Assembly: GCA_020344215.1 (NCBI GenBank)
Contig: CP070815.1
Location: forward strand, 4,438,755-4,502,754
Direction: 5' to 3'
Origin: Gemmatimonadota bacterium
Lineage (GTDB): Bacteria; Gemmatimonadota; Gemmatimonadetes; Palauibacterales; KS3-K002
DNA length: 64,000 nt
Shown: positions 36,650-45,974 of the stretch, piece by piece
Position numbering within the stretch: position 1 is the stretch's first letter
Layout of the letters: every line of letters starts with the position of its first letter
Notes under the pieces: generated by a model
Seen by the model: the letters and a program-made list of their open reading frames with translations, nothing else
What the model was told of the DNA's origin: nothing
Databases searched by the model: none
Program-made: the position numbers and the translations under genes

Positions 36650-37908
36650 GCGAAACAAAGGATAAGCCGAGACTGAGATGGCTGGCCCAGATCTGGGCCG
36701 ATCTGAAGGCAAGTACCGATCCCGCGTTGCTCGCCGTAGCCCGCTTCCTGGGATTGGTGTACGGGCCAATCGACCGAACGCTGCCGATCGATCAGGCGGC
36801 TCGCAAGGCCCTCGGCCGCCGTCTGCCCTCTCACGCGGGCTGGCGTCACGCGCTCGGCGGCATAACCTATCTGCTCTTCATGGTTCTCGTCGTCACCGGG
36901 GTCCTCTTGTCGTTCTACTACCGGCCCTCTGTGCAGGAAGCCTACCCGAGCATCCAGTACATCGTCTCCGAAGTACCCCTCGGTTGGCTGGTCCGCGATC
37001 TCCACGTCTGGTCGGCCAACCTCATCGTGGTCGCGATCATGGCGCACATGGCAAGGGTCTTCTTCAGCGGGACCTACAAGCCACCTCGCGAAACGAACTG
37101 GGTGGTCGGTTTGTTGCTCCTGCTGGTCGTCCTCGCCTTCGGCGGCACCGGCTATCTGCTCCCCTGGGATCAGTGGGCCTACTGGACCACGACCGAAGTG
37201 TTGGACACGGTTTCCCGCGCTCCGTTGCTGGGCATCATCGCGTCCGTGCTACAGGGTGATGTCGTGGTATCCGGCGCGACGCTGAGCCGGTTCTTTGCCG
37301 TCCACGTGATCCTGCTTCCCTGGGCAGCCTTCGCCCTCTTGCTCATCCACTTCACGCTTGTGCGAAAGCAGGGGATCGCCCCGCCGCCCGGCAGGCTGGA
37401 AGACCGCAGCGAGGGCGTCCCGTTTTTCCCGAACCACCTACTGCGATCGTTCGTCGTCGGTGTCCTGGTGCTGGCCGTGACCTTCAGCCTTGCCGCTCTT
37501 TACCCACGGCCCGTAGGTGATCCCGCGAACCCGTTCGAGCTGCCGACCGAGCTGGTCTCCTCGTGGATCGTGGTGGACGTATCGCTCGCTTTGATCCGCT
37601 ACCTGGGGGTGTGGGGGTTCTCGCTGTTCACCTTGCTGGGGATCACCATGGCGGTGCTGCCGCTATTCGACCGCAATCCGGAGCGGCGGCTGCGGCGGCG
37701 GCCGGTAGTGTTGGCCCTCGGCTTGCTATTCTTCGCCGGCTACCTGGTCGCCTGGTTGGCCGGACGCCAGCTCGAGTCGATGCCGCTCGACACCGAACTG
37801 CGGTCGGGCGAGGCGGCGGAACGCTTCGTCCCCCAAGAGCTCGAGCCGCAGACGCCGGAAGGCGGATCGTCTGCTGAGGATACCGGCGAAGAGGAGGACC
37901 AGCCGTGA
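36646..37908 (+). CDS. Cytochrome b (b6-type) without PEWY motif
   Basis: A 420-residue di-haem cytochrome b. Haem ligands are intact: LHVWSANLIVVAIMAH (H-x13-H, helix B) and VHVILLPWAAFALLLIH (H-x14-H, the spacing of b6). TYLLFMVLVVTGVLLSFYYR and GGTGYLLPWDQWAYW are also conserved. The C-terminal part has three more helices but reads ELVSSWIVVDVS where the Qo-site PEWY should be (SSWI). The end is a polar acidic tail. The GTG start overlaps the Rieske-like gene and the stop overlaps the 9-haem gene, so the three are coupled. It should sit in the inner membrane and exchange electrons with quinone and periplasmic haems. Confidence 0.88.
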   Translation: MSETKDKPRLRWLAQIWADLKASTDPALLAVARFLGLVYGPIDRTLPIDQAARKALGRRLPSHAGWRHALGGITYLLFMVLVVTGVLLSFYYRPSVQEAYPSIQYIVSEVPLGWLVRDLHVWSANLIVVAIMAHMARVFFSGTYKPPRETNWVVGLLLLLVVLAFGGTGYLLPWDQWAYWTTTEVLDTVSRAPLLGIIASVLQGDVVVSGATLSRFFAVHVILLPWAAFALLLIHFTLVRKQGIAPPPGRLEDRSEGVPFFPNHLLRSFVVGVLVLAVTFSLAALYPRPVGDPANPFELPTELVSSWIVVDVSLALIRYLGVWGFSLFTLLGITMAVLPLFDRNPERRLRRRPVVLALGLLFFAGYLVAWLAGRQLESMPLDTELRSGEAAERFVPQELEPQTPEGGSSAEDTGEEEDQP

Positions 37909-39167
37909 TAGCCGCCGCGCGGTTTGTGATCTGCGGTATCTTCCTAGCACCTGCCGCGCTACCGCTTCAGGCCGTGGCGTTGTTACAATCGCCGGTGGCG
38001 GCTCAGCAGAGAGACTTCACCATCGATCCCGACTACAGCTGCGTCACCTGCCATACGGAGAAGCGCAGGGCCTTCCTGCTCGGCACACACTCGGAACGAG
38101 GCATCCGCTGTCACGACTGCCACGGCGGCGACCCCCGGGCATTCGAGCAGGCAACGGCCCACACCGGTCCCGAGTACGTCGGGCCGCTCGACAAAATGGC
38201 TACCGTGCAACTCTGTTCCTCCTGCCATTCCGACCCGGATCAAATGCGCCAGTACGGGTTGCCGGTCGGAGAGCTCGCCGAGTACCGCACCAGTCGGCAC
38301 GGCCAGCTCCTGCTCGAGCAGCGAGACTACAACGCTCCTACGTGCACGGACTGCCACGACGCGCATACGATCCTGCCGCCCAACGACGCTCGCAGCAACG
38401 TCTACCCCACGAACATCGCCCACACCTGCGCGCGCTGCCACGAAGATGCGGCCATGATGGGCGAATACGGCCTGGGCACGGACCAGATCGAGACCCACCG
38501 GGCAAGCGCCCATGGCGTTGCGCTTTACCAGAGGCAAGACTTCGCCGCGCCCACCTGCGTGAGTTGCCACGGATCCCACGCGGCGCTGCCGCCGGCAGTG
38601 ACCCAGATCGCCGACGTCTGCGGACACTGCCATGTGCTGGTGCGCCGAGCTTTCTATGCGGGCCCTCACGGCAGGGCAGCGCAGTCCAGAGACCTTCCGG
38701 GCTGCACGGCCTGCCACTCGAACCACGGAACTGAGCGGATTCAACCCAACAGGATAGCCGCTACGTGCACGGAGTGTCACGAAGCGGACAGTCCTGCAGC
38801 GCTCGCCGGACTCGAGATCCAAGAGGATGCGACTCGCACGACGGTCGAGCTGCACGCCGCCGAGGAGGCGATTCAGGCGCTCGCCCGCGCCGGACGGACA
38901 GTGGCAGATGTGAAGTTGCGCTACCAGACGGCTGTGACCGCGTACAACCAGATATCCCAGGCGCAACACAGCCTCGACCTCGAGGTTCTCGAAGATCTTA
39001 GCCGGCAGGTCAGCTCTATCTCACGGGATGTTCGCGCCGCGGAGGAGGTGGCCGCGGAGCACAGATGGGAGCACGGCCTCGCCCTGATTCCGATTTGGTT
39101 CCTGGCGCTTTCCGCCACCGTGCTCGCCTGGTTCAAGTTACGGGCGCTGCGAAGGGAAAGGCGTTAG
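37905..39167 (+). CDS. Nonahaem c-type cytochrome with C-terminal membrane anchor
   Basis: A 420-residue periplasmic cytochrome: signal peptide (VICGIFLAPAALPLQAVALL), nine CXXCH sites between residues 46 and 290 (CVTCH, CHDCH, CSSCH, CTDCH, CARCH, CVSCH, CGHCH, CTACH, CTECH), a helical segment (about 300-385) and a C-terminal membrane helix (ALIPIWFLALSATVLAWFKL). The architecture and many spacings match the nonahaem protein at 45975-47237, so the two are paralogues. ATGA overlap with the cytochrome b gene. It is probably the electron exit of the b-type subunit. Confidence 0.88.
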   Translation: MIAAARFVICGIFLAPAALPLQAVALLQSPVAAQQRDFTIDPDYSCVTCHTEKRRAFLLGTHSERGIRCHDCHGGDPRAFEQATAHTGPEYVGPLDKMATVQLCSSCHSDPDQMRQYGLPVGELAEYRTSRHGQLLLEQRDYNAPTCTDCHDAHTILPPNDARSNVYPTNIAHTCARCHEDAAMMGEYGLGTDQIETHRASAHGVALYQRQDFAAPTCVSCHGSHAALPPAVTQIADVCGHCHVLVRRAFYAGPHGRAAQSRDLPGCTACHSNHGTERIQPNRIAATCTECHEADSPAALAGLEIQEDATRTTVELHAAEEAIQALARAGRTVADVKLRYQTAVTAYNQISQAQHSLDLEVLEDLSRQVSSISRDVRAAEEVAAEHRWEHGLALIPIWFLALSATVLAWFKLRALRRERR

Positions 39168-39171
39168 CGGT

Positions 39172-41193
39172 GTGCGACGCCTGACAGATTTTTTCGATCG
39201 CCTCTCGCGACCCCTCAAGATCGCCATCCAGGTCGGGATCCTGGCGGTGATCCTGCTGGCGCTCGGCACGGTCGGCTTCATCGAGTACAGCGGGCAGCCG
39301 AGCTTCTGCGTGAACTGCCACGTCATGCGCCCCTATTACGACTCCTGGGCCACCTCGTCCCACAACACCGTCAAGTGCATCCAGTGCCACTACGCGCCGG
39401 GCATCAAAGCCGAAGCGATGGGCAAAGTCCAGGCCGCCAACCAGGTGGTCAAGTACATCACCGGCGCCTACGGTATGAAGCCATGGGCGGAAATCGAAGA
39501 TGCGGCATGCCTCCGCTCCGGCTGTCACACGGAGCGCGAGCTGGAAGGTGCGGTGGACTACGAGGGTGTGCGCTTCGACCACACACACCACCTCGGAGAG
39601 CAGCGACGCGGAAAGCGGCTCCGTTGTACGAGCTGCCACTCCCAGATCGTGCAGGGCAGCCCGCTGACCGTTGAAGGGTACGAGATCGGCGCCGCGCACC
39701 TCAGGGTTACGGCAGTCACCTGCTACCTATGCCACTTCAAGGATCGGCCGGTCGGCGACCCCGTCGCCGGCTGCACGGGCTGCCACGAATCACCACAGCG
39801 CTTCCGCTCGGCAGCCGGCTTCGTCGTAGATCACCCGGCATACGTGGAGAACATGATCTCGTGCGTAGGTTGCCATGAGACGGTCACGAGCGGTACGGGC
39901 GAAGCCGGGCAACGCCGCTGCTTCAACTGCCACAACGAGCCCGAGCGGATCGAACAGTTCGAGAACACGTCCCTCGTGCACAGCGTCCATATCGCCACCC
40001 ACAACGTGGAGTGCACGCAGTGTCACACGCCGATACTCCATCGCGTGGTGGCACTCGCCCAGGCGTTCGAGCTCGACTGCAACTCCTGTCACCAAGGCGC
40101 ACACGACGCACAGAGACTCATGTATACAGGAATGGGCGGCCACGGCACCGAGAACGCGCCCAGCACCATGTTCCTCGCCCGCGTGTCCTGCCAGAGCTGC
40201 CACGGCTTGCCGGCCGAGATTGCTGGCCACGCCGAAGTGAAGCGCGCCGGCGAAGCGACCTGCATGTCCTGCCACGGCATCCGCTACGCCAACATCCTCC
40301 CGTCCTGGCAGCGCGAGATGGAGCGGCGGCAGAGCGAGGTCGCCTCGGTAGTGGCCGCGGCGCGGAGCACGCTGCGCGCAGCCCCCGTCCGTACCCGCGC
40401 TGCCGCCGACAGCCTCCTGAGGCTCGCCGAGGAGAACATCAGCTTCGTCGAGCGTGGGAAAGGCGCACACAACATCGCTTACGCCGACCAGCTGCTACGC
40501 GCGTCGCTGCAACTCGTGCAGCGAGCGGTCGAGGCGGGCCCGCTTCCCTTTGCGATCCCAGAGGTCGAGCTAGGAGCGGAGCTGGGCGCGAACATCTGCC
40601 TCCAGTGCCACCTGGATGTCAGCGAGCAGGCGGGTCGCTTCGCCGGCCGACGGTTCGACCATCGACCGCACGTGCAAAGTGCCGACCTGGCCTGCACGGA
40701 ATGCCACACCGCACTGGAGGAGCACGGCGGAATTACGCTTAGCGATCGATCTAGCTGCGACGGCTGCCATCACCGGGTCGTCGATCCGATCTACTGTGCC
40801 AACTGTCATCGGGGGCCCGGTGGCGCGCCGGCGGCGACCATCTCAACTGCCATCGGCGACTTCTCACACGCCGTTCATCGCGGCCGCGGACTGACATGCT
40901 CCATCTGCCACACCGCTCCGAGCATGAGCATCGAGGGGCTGGACTGCGACAACTGCCACTCCTTCCACCACCAACCGAAGACCACCTGCCTCGACTGCCA
41001 CAAGGGTGGGGTATTGCAGACACATCCCGTCCTCGCCCACAACGGGTGCACCATCTGTCACGGAGAGAAGGCCGAGGGCATCAACGAATGGACCCGCCAG
41101 GTCTGCACCGTATGCCACGCCGACAAGGTGGAGCACAACGCACCGGCAGATTGCCACCTCTGCCACACCATGCCCGAGCTGGGCGAAGGTTAG
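39172..41193 (+). CDS. 22-site multihaem cytochrome with NapC/NirT-like start
   Basis: A 673-residue cytochrome. The N-terminus (KIAIQVGILAVILLALGTVG, then SFCVNCHVMRPYYDSWATSS) is the NapC/NirT-type anchor and first haem domain. CXXCH occurs 21 times and there is one CX4CH (ACLRSGCH, about residue 119). A helical, haem-free insert (about residues 385-465) separates a first block of 11 CXXCH plus the CX4CH from a second block of 10 CXXCH. This looks like a fusion of a quinol-dehydrogenase-type module with a large electron wire. GTG start four bases after the nonahaem gene. Partners in the operon are cytochrome b and the FeS/NrfD pair. Confidence 0.85.
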   Translation: MRRLTDFFDRLSRPLKIAIQVGILAVILLALGTVGFIEYSGQPSFCVNCHVMRPYYDSWATSSHNTVKCIQCHYAPGIKAEAMGKVQAANQVVKYITGAYGMKPWAEIEDAACLRSGCHTERELEGAVDYEGVRFDHTHHLGEQRRGKRLRCTSCHSQIVQGSPLTVEGYEIGAAHLRVTAVTCYLCHFKDRPVGDPVAGCTGCHESPQRFRSAAGFVVDHPAYVENMISCVGCHETVTSGTGEAGQRRCFNCHNEPERIEQFENTSLVHSVHIATHNVECTQCHTPILHRVVALAQAFELDCNSCHQGAHDAQRLMYTGMGGHGTENAPSTMFLARVSCQSCHGLPAEIAGHAEVKRAGEATCMSCHGIRYANILPSWQREMERRQSEVASVVAAARSTLRAAPVRTRAAADSLLRLAEENISFVERGKGAHNIAYADQLLRASLQLVQRAVEAGPLPFAIPEVELGAELGANICLQCHLDVSEQAGRFAGRRFDHRPHVQSADLACTECHTALEEHGGITLSDRSSCDGCHHRVVDPIYCANCHRGPGGAPAATISTAIGDFSHAVHRGRGLTCSICHTAPSMSIEGLDCDNCHSFHHQPKTTCLDCHKGGVLQTHPVLAHNGCTICHGEKAEGINEWTRQVCTVCHADKVEHNAPADCHLCHTMPELGEG

Positions 41194-41466
41194 ACCGGCC
41201 ACTGTCGACCCGAAGTGGCCAGCGGGTGTGCCGACCGTTGGGATGCGAGGCGATAACGATTCCTACAACATTTCTGGCAATTCATCTCAGATTGTGGCAT
41301 AATGCCTTGCTGGGTGTCTCGCGAGGCGAGAACGATACACTCCGGCCGCCCGACGGACCGAGTGGGAGCTGGAGGTCATCTGCGGGACTATCGTGCGACT
41401 TGGAGTCCGGCATCGTTCTTGCCCTTTCGAGCCTCTCAGAGCCACTACGCTACCGTCCAACCGAGC

Positions 41467-42234
41467 ATGCCCATGGCCAGATTACCATCACTTCGGGGCC
41501 CGAAGGTCCCCCAACAGGTTCCCCGACTCGTGGCGGTGTTCGCGCTGGCGGCCATCGCGTTGATTGCGGCGCGCTACTTCCTGGTCCCTGCAAGCTTCGG
41601 CGAAAAAGGGCACTATCGCGCGGCGGCGCTGGACACGATCGTCGCTCGCGAGAAGCAGTACGCAGGCCAGCAGGAATGCGCCCTCTGCCACAGCGCTATC
41701 ATGGATGCCCGGTTGGCGGGGAATCACCAGGGGGTGGCGTGTGAGTCCTGCCACGGTCCGGCGGCGGCGCACGCGGCGAATCCCGTGGAAGCCAAGCCGT
41801 CGGTGCCACGGGAGCGCGAGTTCTGCCCGCGCTGTCACGCCTACAACCCGGCCCGTCCGACCGGCTTCCCGCAGATCGACCCAGTGGCCCACAATCCACT
41901 GGCGCCGTGCGTATCGTGTCACGACCCGCATCAACCGGAGCCTCCGGTAACACCGGAATCGTGCAGCGCCTGCCACCGCCAGATCGTCTCTCAGAAGGCG
42001 GTCTCGCACCACGCCACACTGTTGTGCACGACATGTCATCGTGCGCCGGACGGACACAAGACGAGTCCACGCACTGTGCGTCCCGGAAAACCGTCCGATA
42101 GGAACTTCTGCGGATCGTGCCACAGCGCCGACGCGTCGAGCCCACAGCAGATACCGCGGATCAATCTCCGCACGCACAACCCACGCTACGTATGCTGGCA
42201 ATGCCACTACCCTCATTACCCGGAGACGTCATGA
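41467..42234 (+). CDS. Octahaem c-type cytochrome
   Basis: A 255-residue protein with an N-terminal membrane anchor or uncleaved signal (LVAVFALAAIALIAARYFLV) and eight CXXCH sites (CALCH, CESCH, CPRCH, CVSCH, CSACH, CTTCH, CGSCH, CWQCH). The arrangement with paired haems is like the NrfB/decahaem or doubled CXXCH (cytochrome c554-like) electron carriers. ATG at 41467 is preferred; a second ATG lies two codons on. A 273-base gap separates it from the 22-haem gene; that gap is AT-richer and may hold an internal promoter, but no clear one was defined. The stop overlaps the next gene (ATGA). Confidence 0.85.
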   Translation: MPMARLPSLRGPKVPQQVPRLVAVFALAAIALIAARYFLVPASFGEKGHYRAAALDTIVAREKQYAGQQECALCHSAIMDARLAGNHQGVACESCHGPAAAHAANPVEAKPSVPREREFCPRCHAYNPARPTGFPQIDPVAHNPLAPCVSCHDPHQPEPPVTPESCSACHRQIVSQKAVSHHATLLCTTCHRAPDGHKTSPRTVRPGKPSDRNFCGSCHSADASSPQQIPRINLRTHNPRYVCWQCHYPHYPETS

Positions 42235-43049
42235 CACCAAGGGACCACGATCTTGCGGACGAATCGCCGGCGGTCGCCGAGAATGAGGCCGTGAACCGGC
42301 GTGAGTTCTTGAGCGAGTGCCTGAAAGCGTGTCAGCTGGCTGCGCCGGTCTTGCTCGGCGTGATTCGGGTACCGCTACTGGAGGCTCAGGAATCGGAAAG
42401 CGGAGGGTACGACCCGGCCGAGCACCTTTACGGTATGGGGATCGACGTCTCGAAGTGCATCGGCTGCGGCCAGTGCGTGGCAGCGTGCAAGTCGGAGAAC
42501 GACGTCCCGCTCGACTCTCGCCATTTCAACACCTGGGTCGAGCGCTACGTGATCGGGGATAACCACGTCGTCGACGTGGACAGCCCCAACGGCGGAATGG
42601 ACGGTTTCCCGCCGGTGGCGACCGAGGGGGGCATCCGCAGAGCCTTCTTCGTACCCAAGCTTTGCAACCATTGTGCTAGTGCGCCCTGCGTTCAGGTCTG
42701 CCCGGTCGGGGCGACGTTCACGACCGACGACGGTGCCATCCTGGTCGACGACGAGTATTGCATCGGCTGCCGCTACTGCATCCAAGCGTGCCCTTACGGT
42801 GCCCGGTGGCTGCATCCGGAGAAGCATGTGGCAGCCAAGTGCACTTTCTGCTACCACCGCCTGGTGCAGGGCCTGGTCCCGGCATGCGTCGAGGTCTGTC
42901 CCACCGGCGCACGCGTCTTTGGAGAGGTAGAACGACGGTCCACACCGCTCGCGCGCTTCATGCGGTTCAACGACATCCAGGTCCTGAAGCCGCACCTGAA
43001 CACGAAGCCGAAGGTATACTATGCTAACCTTGACGGCGAGGTGAGGTAG
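42231..43049 (+). CDS. Tat-exported four-cluster ferredoxin subunit (NrfC/HybA-like)
   Basis: A 272-residue iron-sulfur protein. Residues 20-50 hold a twin-arginine signal (NRREFLSECLKACQLAAPVL). The four [4Fe-4S] motifs are seen as CIGCGQCVAACKSEN, LCNHCASAPCVQVCPVGA, CIGCRYCIQACPYGA and CTFCYHRLVQGLVPACVEVC. The folding and order match NrfC, HybA and PsrB-type subunits that sit on the periplasmic side and link an NrfD membrane partner to c-haems. The NrfD-like gene follows after three bases. ATGA overlap with the octahaem gene. Confidence 0.92.
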   Translation: MTPRDHDLADESPAVAENEAVNRREFLSECLKACQLAAPVLLGVIRVPLLEAQESESGGYDPAEHLYGMGIDVSKCIGCGQCVAACKSENDVPLDSRHFNTWVERYVIGDNHVVDVDSPNGGMDGFPPVATEGGIRRAFFVPKLCNHCASAPCVQVCPVGATFTTDDGAILVDDEYCIGCRYCIQACPYGARWLHPEKHVAAKCTFCYHRLVQGLVPACVEVCPTGARVFGEVERRSTPLARFMRFNDIQVLKPHLNTKPKVYYANLDGEVR

Positions 43050-43052
43050 CCG

Positions 43053-44276
43053 ATGCAAGGGTTCATCTACCCGAACGAATTCGAGCTCTACTGGGGTCTC
43101 CTGATCGTCGTCTACCCCTACGTAACGGGGCTCGTGGCGGGCGCCTTCATCCTCGCCTCCTTGGAGCGGGTCTTCAACGTCAAGGAGGTACAACCTACCT
43201 ACCGCCTGGCGCTGTTGACGGCCCTGGCGTTCCTTCTTGTCGCTCCCCTTCCCCTGCTGGCGCACCTTGGCCACCCGTTCCGCTCGTACGAGATCTTTCT
43301 CACGCCGAATCGCCAGTCTGCTATGGCGATGTTCGGCTTCGTCTACGCCTGGTACTTGATGGTCGTCCTGCTGCTGGAGATTTGGTTCGACTACCGCAAG
43401 GATCTGGTCCTTTGGTACCGCAACGAGACAGGCTGGCGGCGCTGGGTCCACTACGCACTTACACTGGGAGCAACAGATCTCTCGGAGAAGTCGCTCAGGT
43501 TCGATGACAGAGCGGGAAGATGGATCACGATCATCGGCATCCCTTCGGCGTTCCTGCTACACGGGTACGTGGGGTTCATCTTCGGATCGGTCAAGGCGAA
43601 TCCCTGGTGGAGCAGCGTACTAATGCCGGTCGTGTTCCTGTTCTCGGCTATCGTCTCCGGAATCGCGCTAGTCCTGATCATCTACATGATCGCGTCGATG
43701 CTCCGCTGGAAGCCGGTGGACATGCGCTGCGCGGACAAGCTGGCGGCCTTTCTCTTCTACGCGATGGTGGTGGACGTCTCGCTCGAGATGCTCGATTTCA
43801 TTCACCGCCTCTACGAATCGGAGGAATCGATCGGGATCCTCACCCAGTTGATCGAGAGCCGCCTCTTCATCAGTCTGGTCGTCTTGCAGCTGGCGCTGGG
43901 CGCGCTGATTCCGTTGACCCTCCTCGGTCTAACCTCACCGGCCCTCAGCAAAGAGCCGATCTTCAAGGTCCCCGACGAGTTGCGGCGGCTGATTTACCTC
44001 GCGAGCGCGATCCTAGTCCAGATAGGGATCTTCAGCATCCGCTGGAATGTGGTGATGGGGGGACAGCTCTTCTCGAAGAGCCTGCGCGGCTTGACGGTCT
44101 ACAGGCTCGAGCTGTTCGGTCTCGAAGGATTGCTCATGACCATGGCGCTCTTGGCCCTGCCATTTGTCATCCTGTGGGTGTTGGTGAAAGTGCTGCCGCC
44201 CTGGCCAGAAGCTGAAGCAGAGCTGCCCGAGCCGGGCGCCGGCGCCGACGAACTGCCGTCGGCCACACTCCCGTAG
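43053..44276 (+). CDS. NrfD/PsrC-like quinol-interacting membrane subunit
   Basis: A 407-residue membrane protein with nine or ten helices. The N-terminus EFELYWGLLIVVYPYVTGLV and the region LPLLAHLGHPFRSYEIFLTP are typical of NrfD/PsrC, which oxidise or reduce quinols without a cofactor. LLHGYVGFIFGSVKANPWW carries further conserved residues. It is paired with the ferredoxin subunit and ends the plus-strand operon. The product would connect the quinone pool to the FeS protein and from there to the multihaem cytochromes. It converges on the second respiratory operon (104-base gap, no clear terminator). Confidence 0.88.
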   Translation: MQGFIYPNEFELYWGLLIVVYPYVTGLVAGAFILASLERVFNVKEVQPTYRLALLTALAFLLVAPLPLLAHLGHPFRSYEIFLTPNRQSAMAMFGFVYAWYLMVVLLLEIWFDYRKDLVLWYRNETGWRRWVHYALTLGATDLSEKSLRFDDRAGRWITIIGIPSAFLLHGYVGFIFGSVKANPWWSSVLMPVVFLFSAIVSGIALVLIIYMIASMLRWKPVDMRCADKLAAFLFYAMVVDVSLEMLDFIHRLYESEESIGILTQLIESRLFISLVVLQLALGALIPLTLLGLTSPALSKEPIFKVPDELRRLIYLASAILVQIGIFSIRWNVVMGGQLFSKSLRGLTVYRLELFGLEGLLMTMALLALPFVILWVLVKVLPPWPEAEAELPEPGAGADELPSATLP

Positions 44277-44380
44277 ACGAGCGACCCACACGCCAAAGAG
44301 TGGATCAGTCGCAGGCTCCGCACGGCCCGCCGGCAGCGCCCGGCGGCCATCGATCTTGCAGCGGCCACCGAGCGCCGCAG

Positions 44381-45484
44381 CTATGCCATCGGCTCTGCGG
44401 CGTAGCCCAGGTAGGTGAGCACCACGATATAGACGATCACCCCGATCACTATCCAGCTGAACAGGCGACTCGGCTCACCACGCCCCGAGCGGCGCTCGAG
44501 GAAGGGCACGATCAGCAGGATGAGGGCGGCCAGCATGAAGCCCAAGATGCCGACCGCCTCTCCCTCGAACCACAGGATGTGAGCGGGCAGGTACTTCAGC
44601 GTCTGGAACATGAACATGAAGTACCACTCCGGCCTGATGCCCGCAGGAGCAGGAGCGAACGGGTCCGCCTTTGCGCCCAGGTGCGCGGGGAAATACGCTG
44701 CCAGTGCAGCGAGGATCGCCAAGGCCGTCAGCCAACCCACCAGGTCGCGCAGCAGGAAGTTGGGGAAGAAGTTCATCTTACCCTTCGCACCGCCCTCGCG
44801 CTCCACGTCGGGTGGAATGCTCATCCCGAGCTTCTGGACCAAGAACAGGTGGAGACCGAGCAGAAAGGTGGTCAGCATCGGCAGCACCGCCACGTGGATC
44901 GCGTAGAAGCGGGTGAGCGTGGCACCGGAGACATCATCCCCACCACGGAGCACCGTTGCCATGTACGGACCGATTAGCGGAACGGCCTCCATAATCTGCG
45001 TGCCGACCCTGGTGGCGAAATAGGCCAGCTCGTTCCAGGGAAGCAGGTAACCCGTGAAGCCGAAAGCCATCGCCAGCCCCAGGAGTAGCACTCCGGAGAT
45101 CCAGGTTATCTCCCGCGGCTTCCTGTACGCCCTGAGCAGCAAGACGCTAAACAGGTGGAGGAAAGCCGTGAAGATCATCAGGTTGGCCGACCAGGCATGA
45201 ATCGAGCGGAACAGCCAGCCGAAGTGCACCTCCGCCATTAAGAACTGGACCGACTCGTACGCGTCCTCAGCGCTCGGGCGGTAGTAGAATAGGAGCAGAA
45301 TGCCCGTGGCGATCTGTATCACGTAGAGAAACAGGGTCATCCCACCCAAGTAGTACCATACCGTGTGGCGATGGACGGGCACCTCTTTCTTCTCGGCAAT
45401 CTCTCTGAGCACCGCGAGGTCCAACCGCTCGTCGAGCCAGGCCCACACTCCGCTGAACCGCTGCTTGATAGTCGCCATGCTCAC
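44381..45484 (-). CDS. Cytochrome b of bc/b6f-type complex (PEWY present)
   Basis: A 367-residue cytochrome b. Haem ligands are [16 protein letters not shown] (H-x13-H) and [17 protein letters not shown] (H-x14-H). The Qo-site motif [13 protein letters not shown] is intact, unlike the paralogue at 36646-37908. The fused b and subunit-IV parts give about eight helices. It is coupled to the Rieske gene (four-base overlap) and ends the minus-strand operon. It should oxidise (mena)quinol with bifurcation to the Rieske centre and to the b haems. Confidence 0.93.
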   Translation of the reverse strand: MSMATIKQRFSGVWAWLDERLDLAVLREIAEKKEVPVHRHTVWYYLGGMTLFLYVIQIATGILLLFYYRPSAEDAYESVQFLMAEVHFGWLFRSIHAWSANLMIFTAFLHLFSVLLLRAYRKPREITWISGVLLLGLAMAFGFTGYLLPWNELAYFATRVGTQIMEAVPLIGPYMATVLRGGDDVSGATLTRFYAIHVAVLPMLTTFLLGLHLFLVQKLGMSIPPDVEREGGAKGKMNFFPNFLLRDLVGWLTALAILAALAAYFPAHLGAKADPFAPAPAGIRPEWYFMFMFQTLKYLPAHILWFEGEAVGILGFMLAALILLIVPFLERRSGRGEPSRLFSWIVIGVIVYIVVLTYLGYAAEPMA

Positions 45485-45951
45485 GCGTCCCTGCTCACGA
45501 CGATCTGATCGCCACGCACGTTGACGACGAAGGTCTCGAGAGGCGACGGGGGCGGTCCCTGGACGACGCGGCCGTTAAGGTCGAAGTGGCCGTTGTGACA
45601 GGCGCACCATAAGCGCCCCAGATCATCCCGGTACTGCACGATGCAGGACAGGTGAGTACACGAGGCCGAGAACGCACGCAGCTCACCCGCCGGCGTACGA
45701 ACCAGTATCCCCGGCTGGTTGCCGAACCTGAAGATCTGTGCCGAGTTCGGGGCGACGTCCTCGGGCCTTATCGACAGAGTGACCGTCGCAGCCGTCGACT
45801 CAGCCGTTTCGGGCGGGATGAGGTACCGCGTCACAGGGTAGAGCACCGCGAGCAGGAGACCGCCCACGCTGGTGCCGAGGAGCCAGTTGACGAAGCCCCG
45901 CCGACTCTGCCGCGGCCCCGCCGCCCTTTCACTCACCGCGTCTCTCTCCAT
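45481..45951 (-). CDS. Rieske iron-sulfur protein of bc-type complex
   Basis: A 156-residue Rieske protein: N-terminal Tat-type stretch and helix ([20 protein letters not shown]), then box [11 protein letters not shown] and box [14 protein letters not shown] with both Cys and both His of the [2Fe-2S] site, plus the two extra Cys for the stabilising disulfide. The C-terminal [17 protein letters not shown] is typical. It takes the high-potential electron from quinol in the complex with the following cytochrome b. It is the intact counterpart of the degenerate protein at 36197-36649. Confidence 0.94.
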   Translation of the reverse strand: MERDAVSERAAGPRQSRRGFVNWLLGTSVGGLLLAVLYPVTRYLIPPETAESTAATVTLSIRPEDVAPNSAQIFRFGNQPGILVRTPAGELRAFSASCTHLSCIVQYRDDLGRLWCACHNGHFDLNGRVVQGPPPSPLETFVVNVRGDQIVVSRDA

Positions 45952-45974
45952 CAGATCGTGCCGTCCGCGTCGAA

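Noticed and set aside
44277..44380. Intrinsic terminator between the two convergent respiratory operons
   Set aside because: GC-rich inverted segments exist but no T-run follows on either strand.
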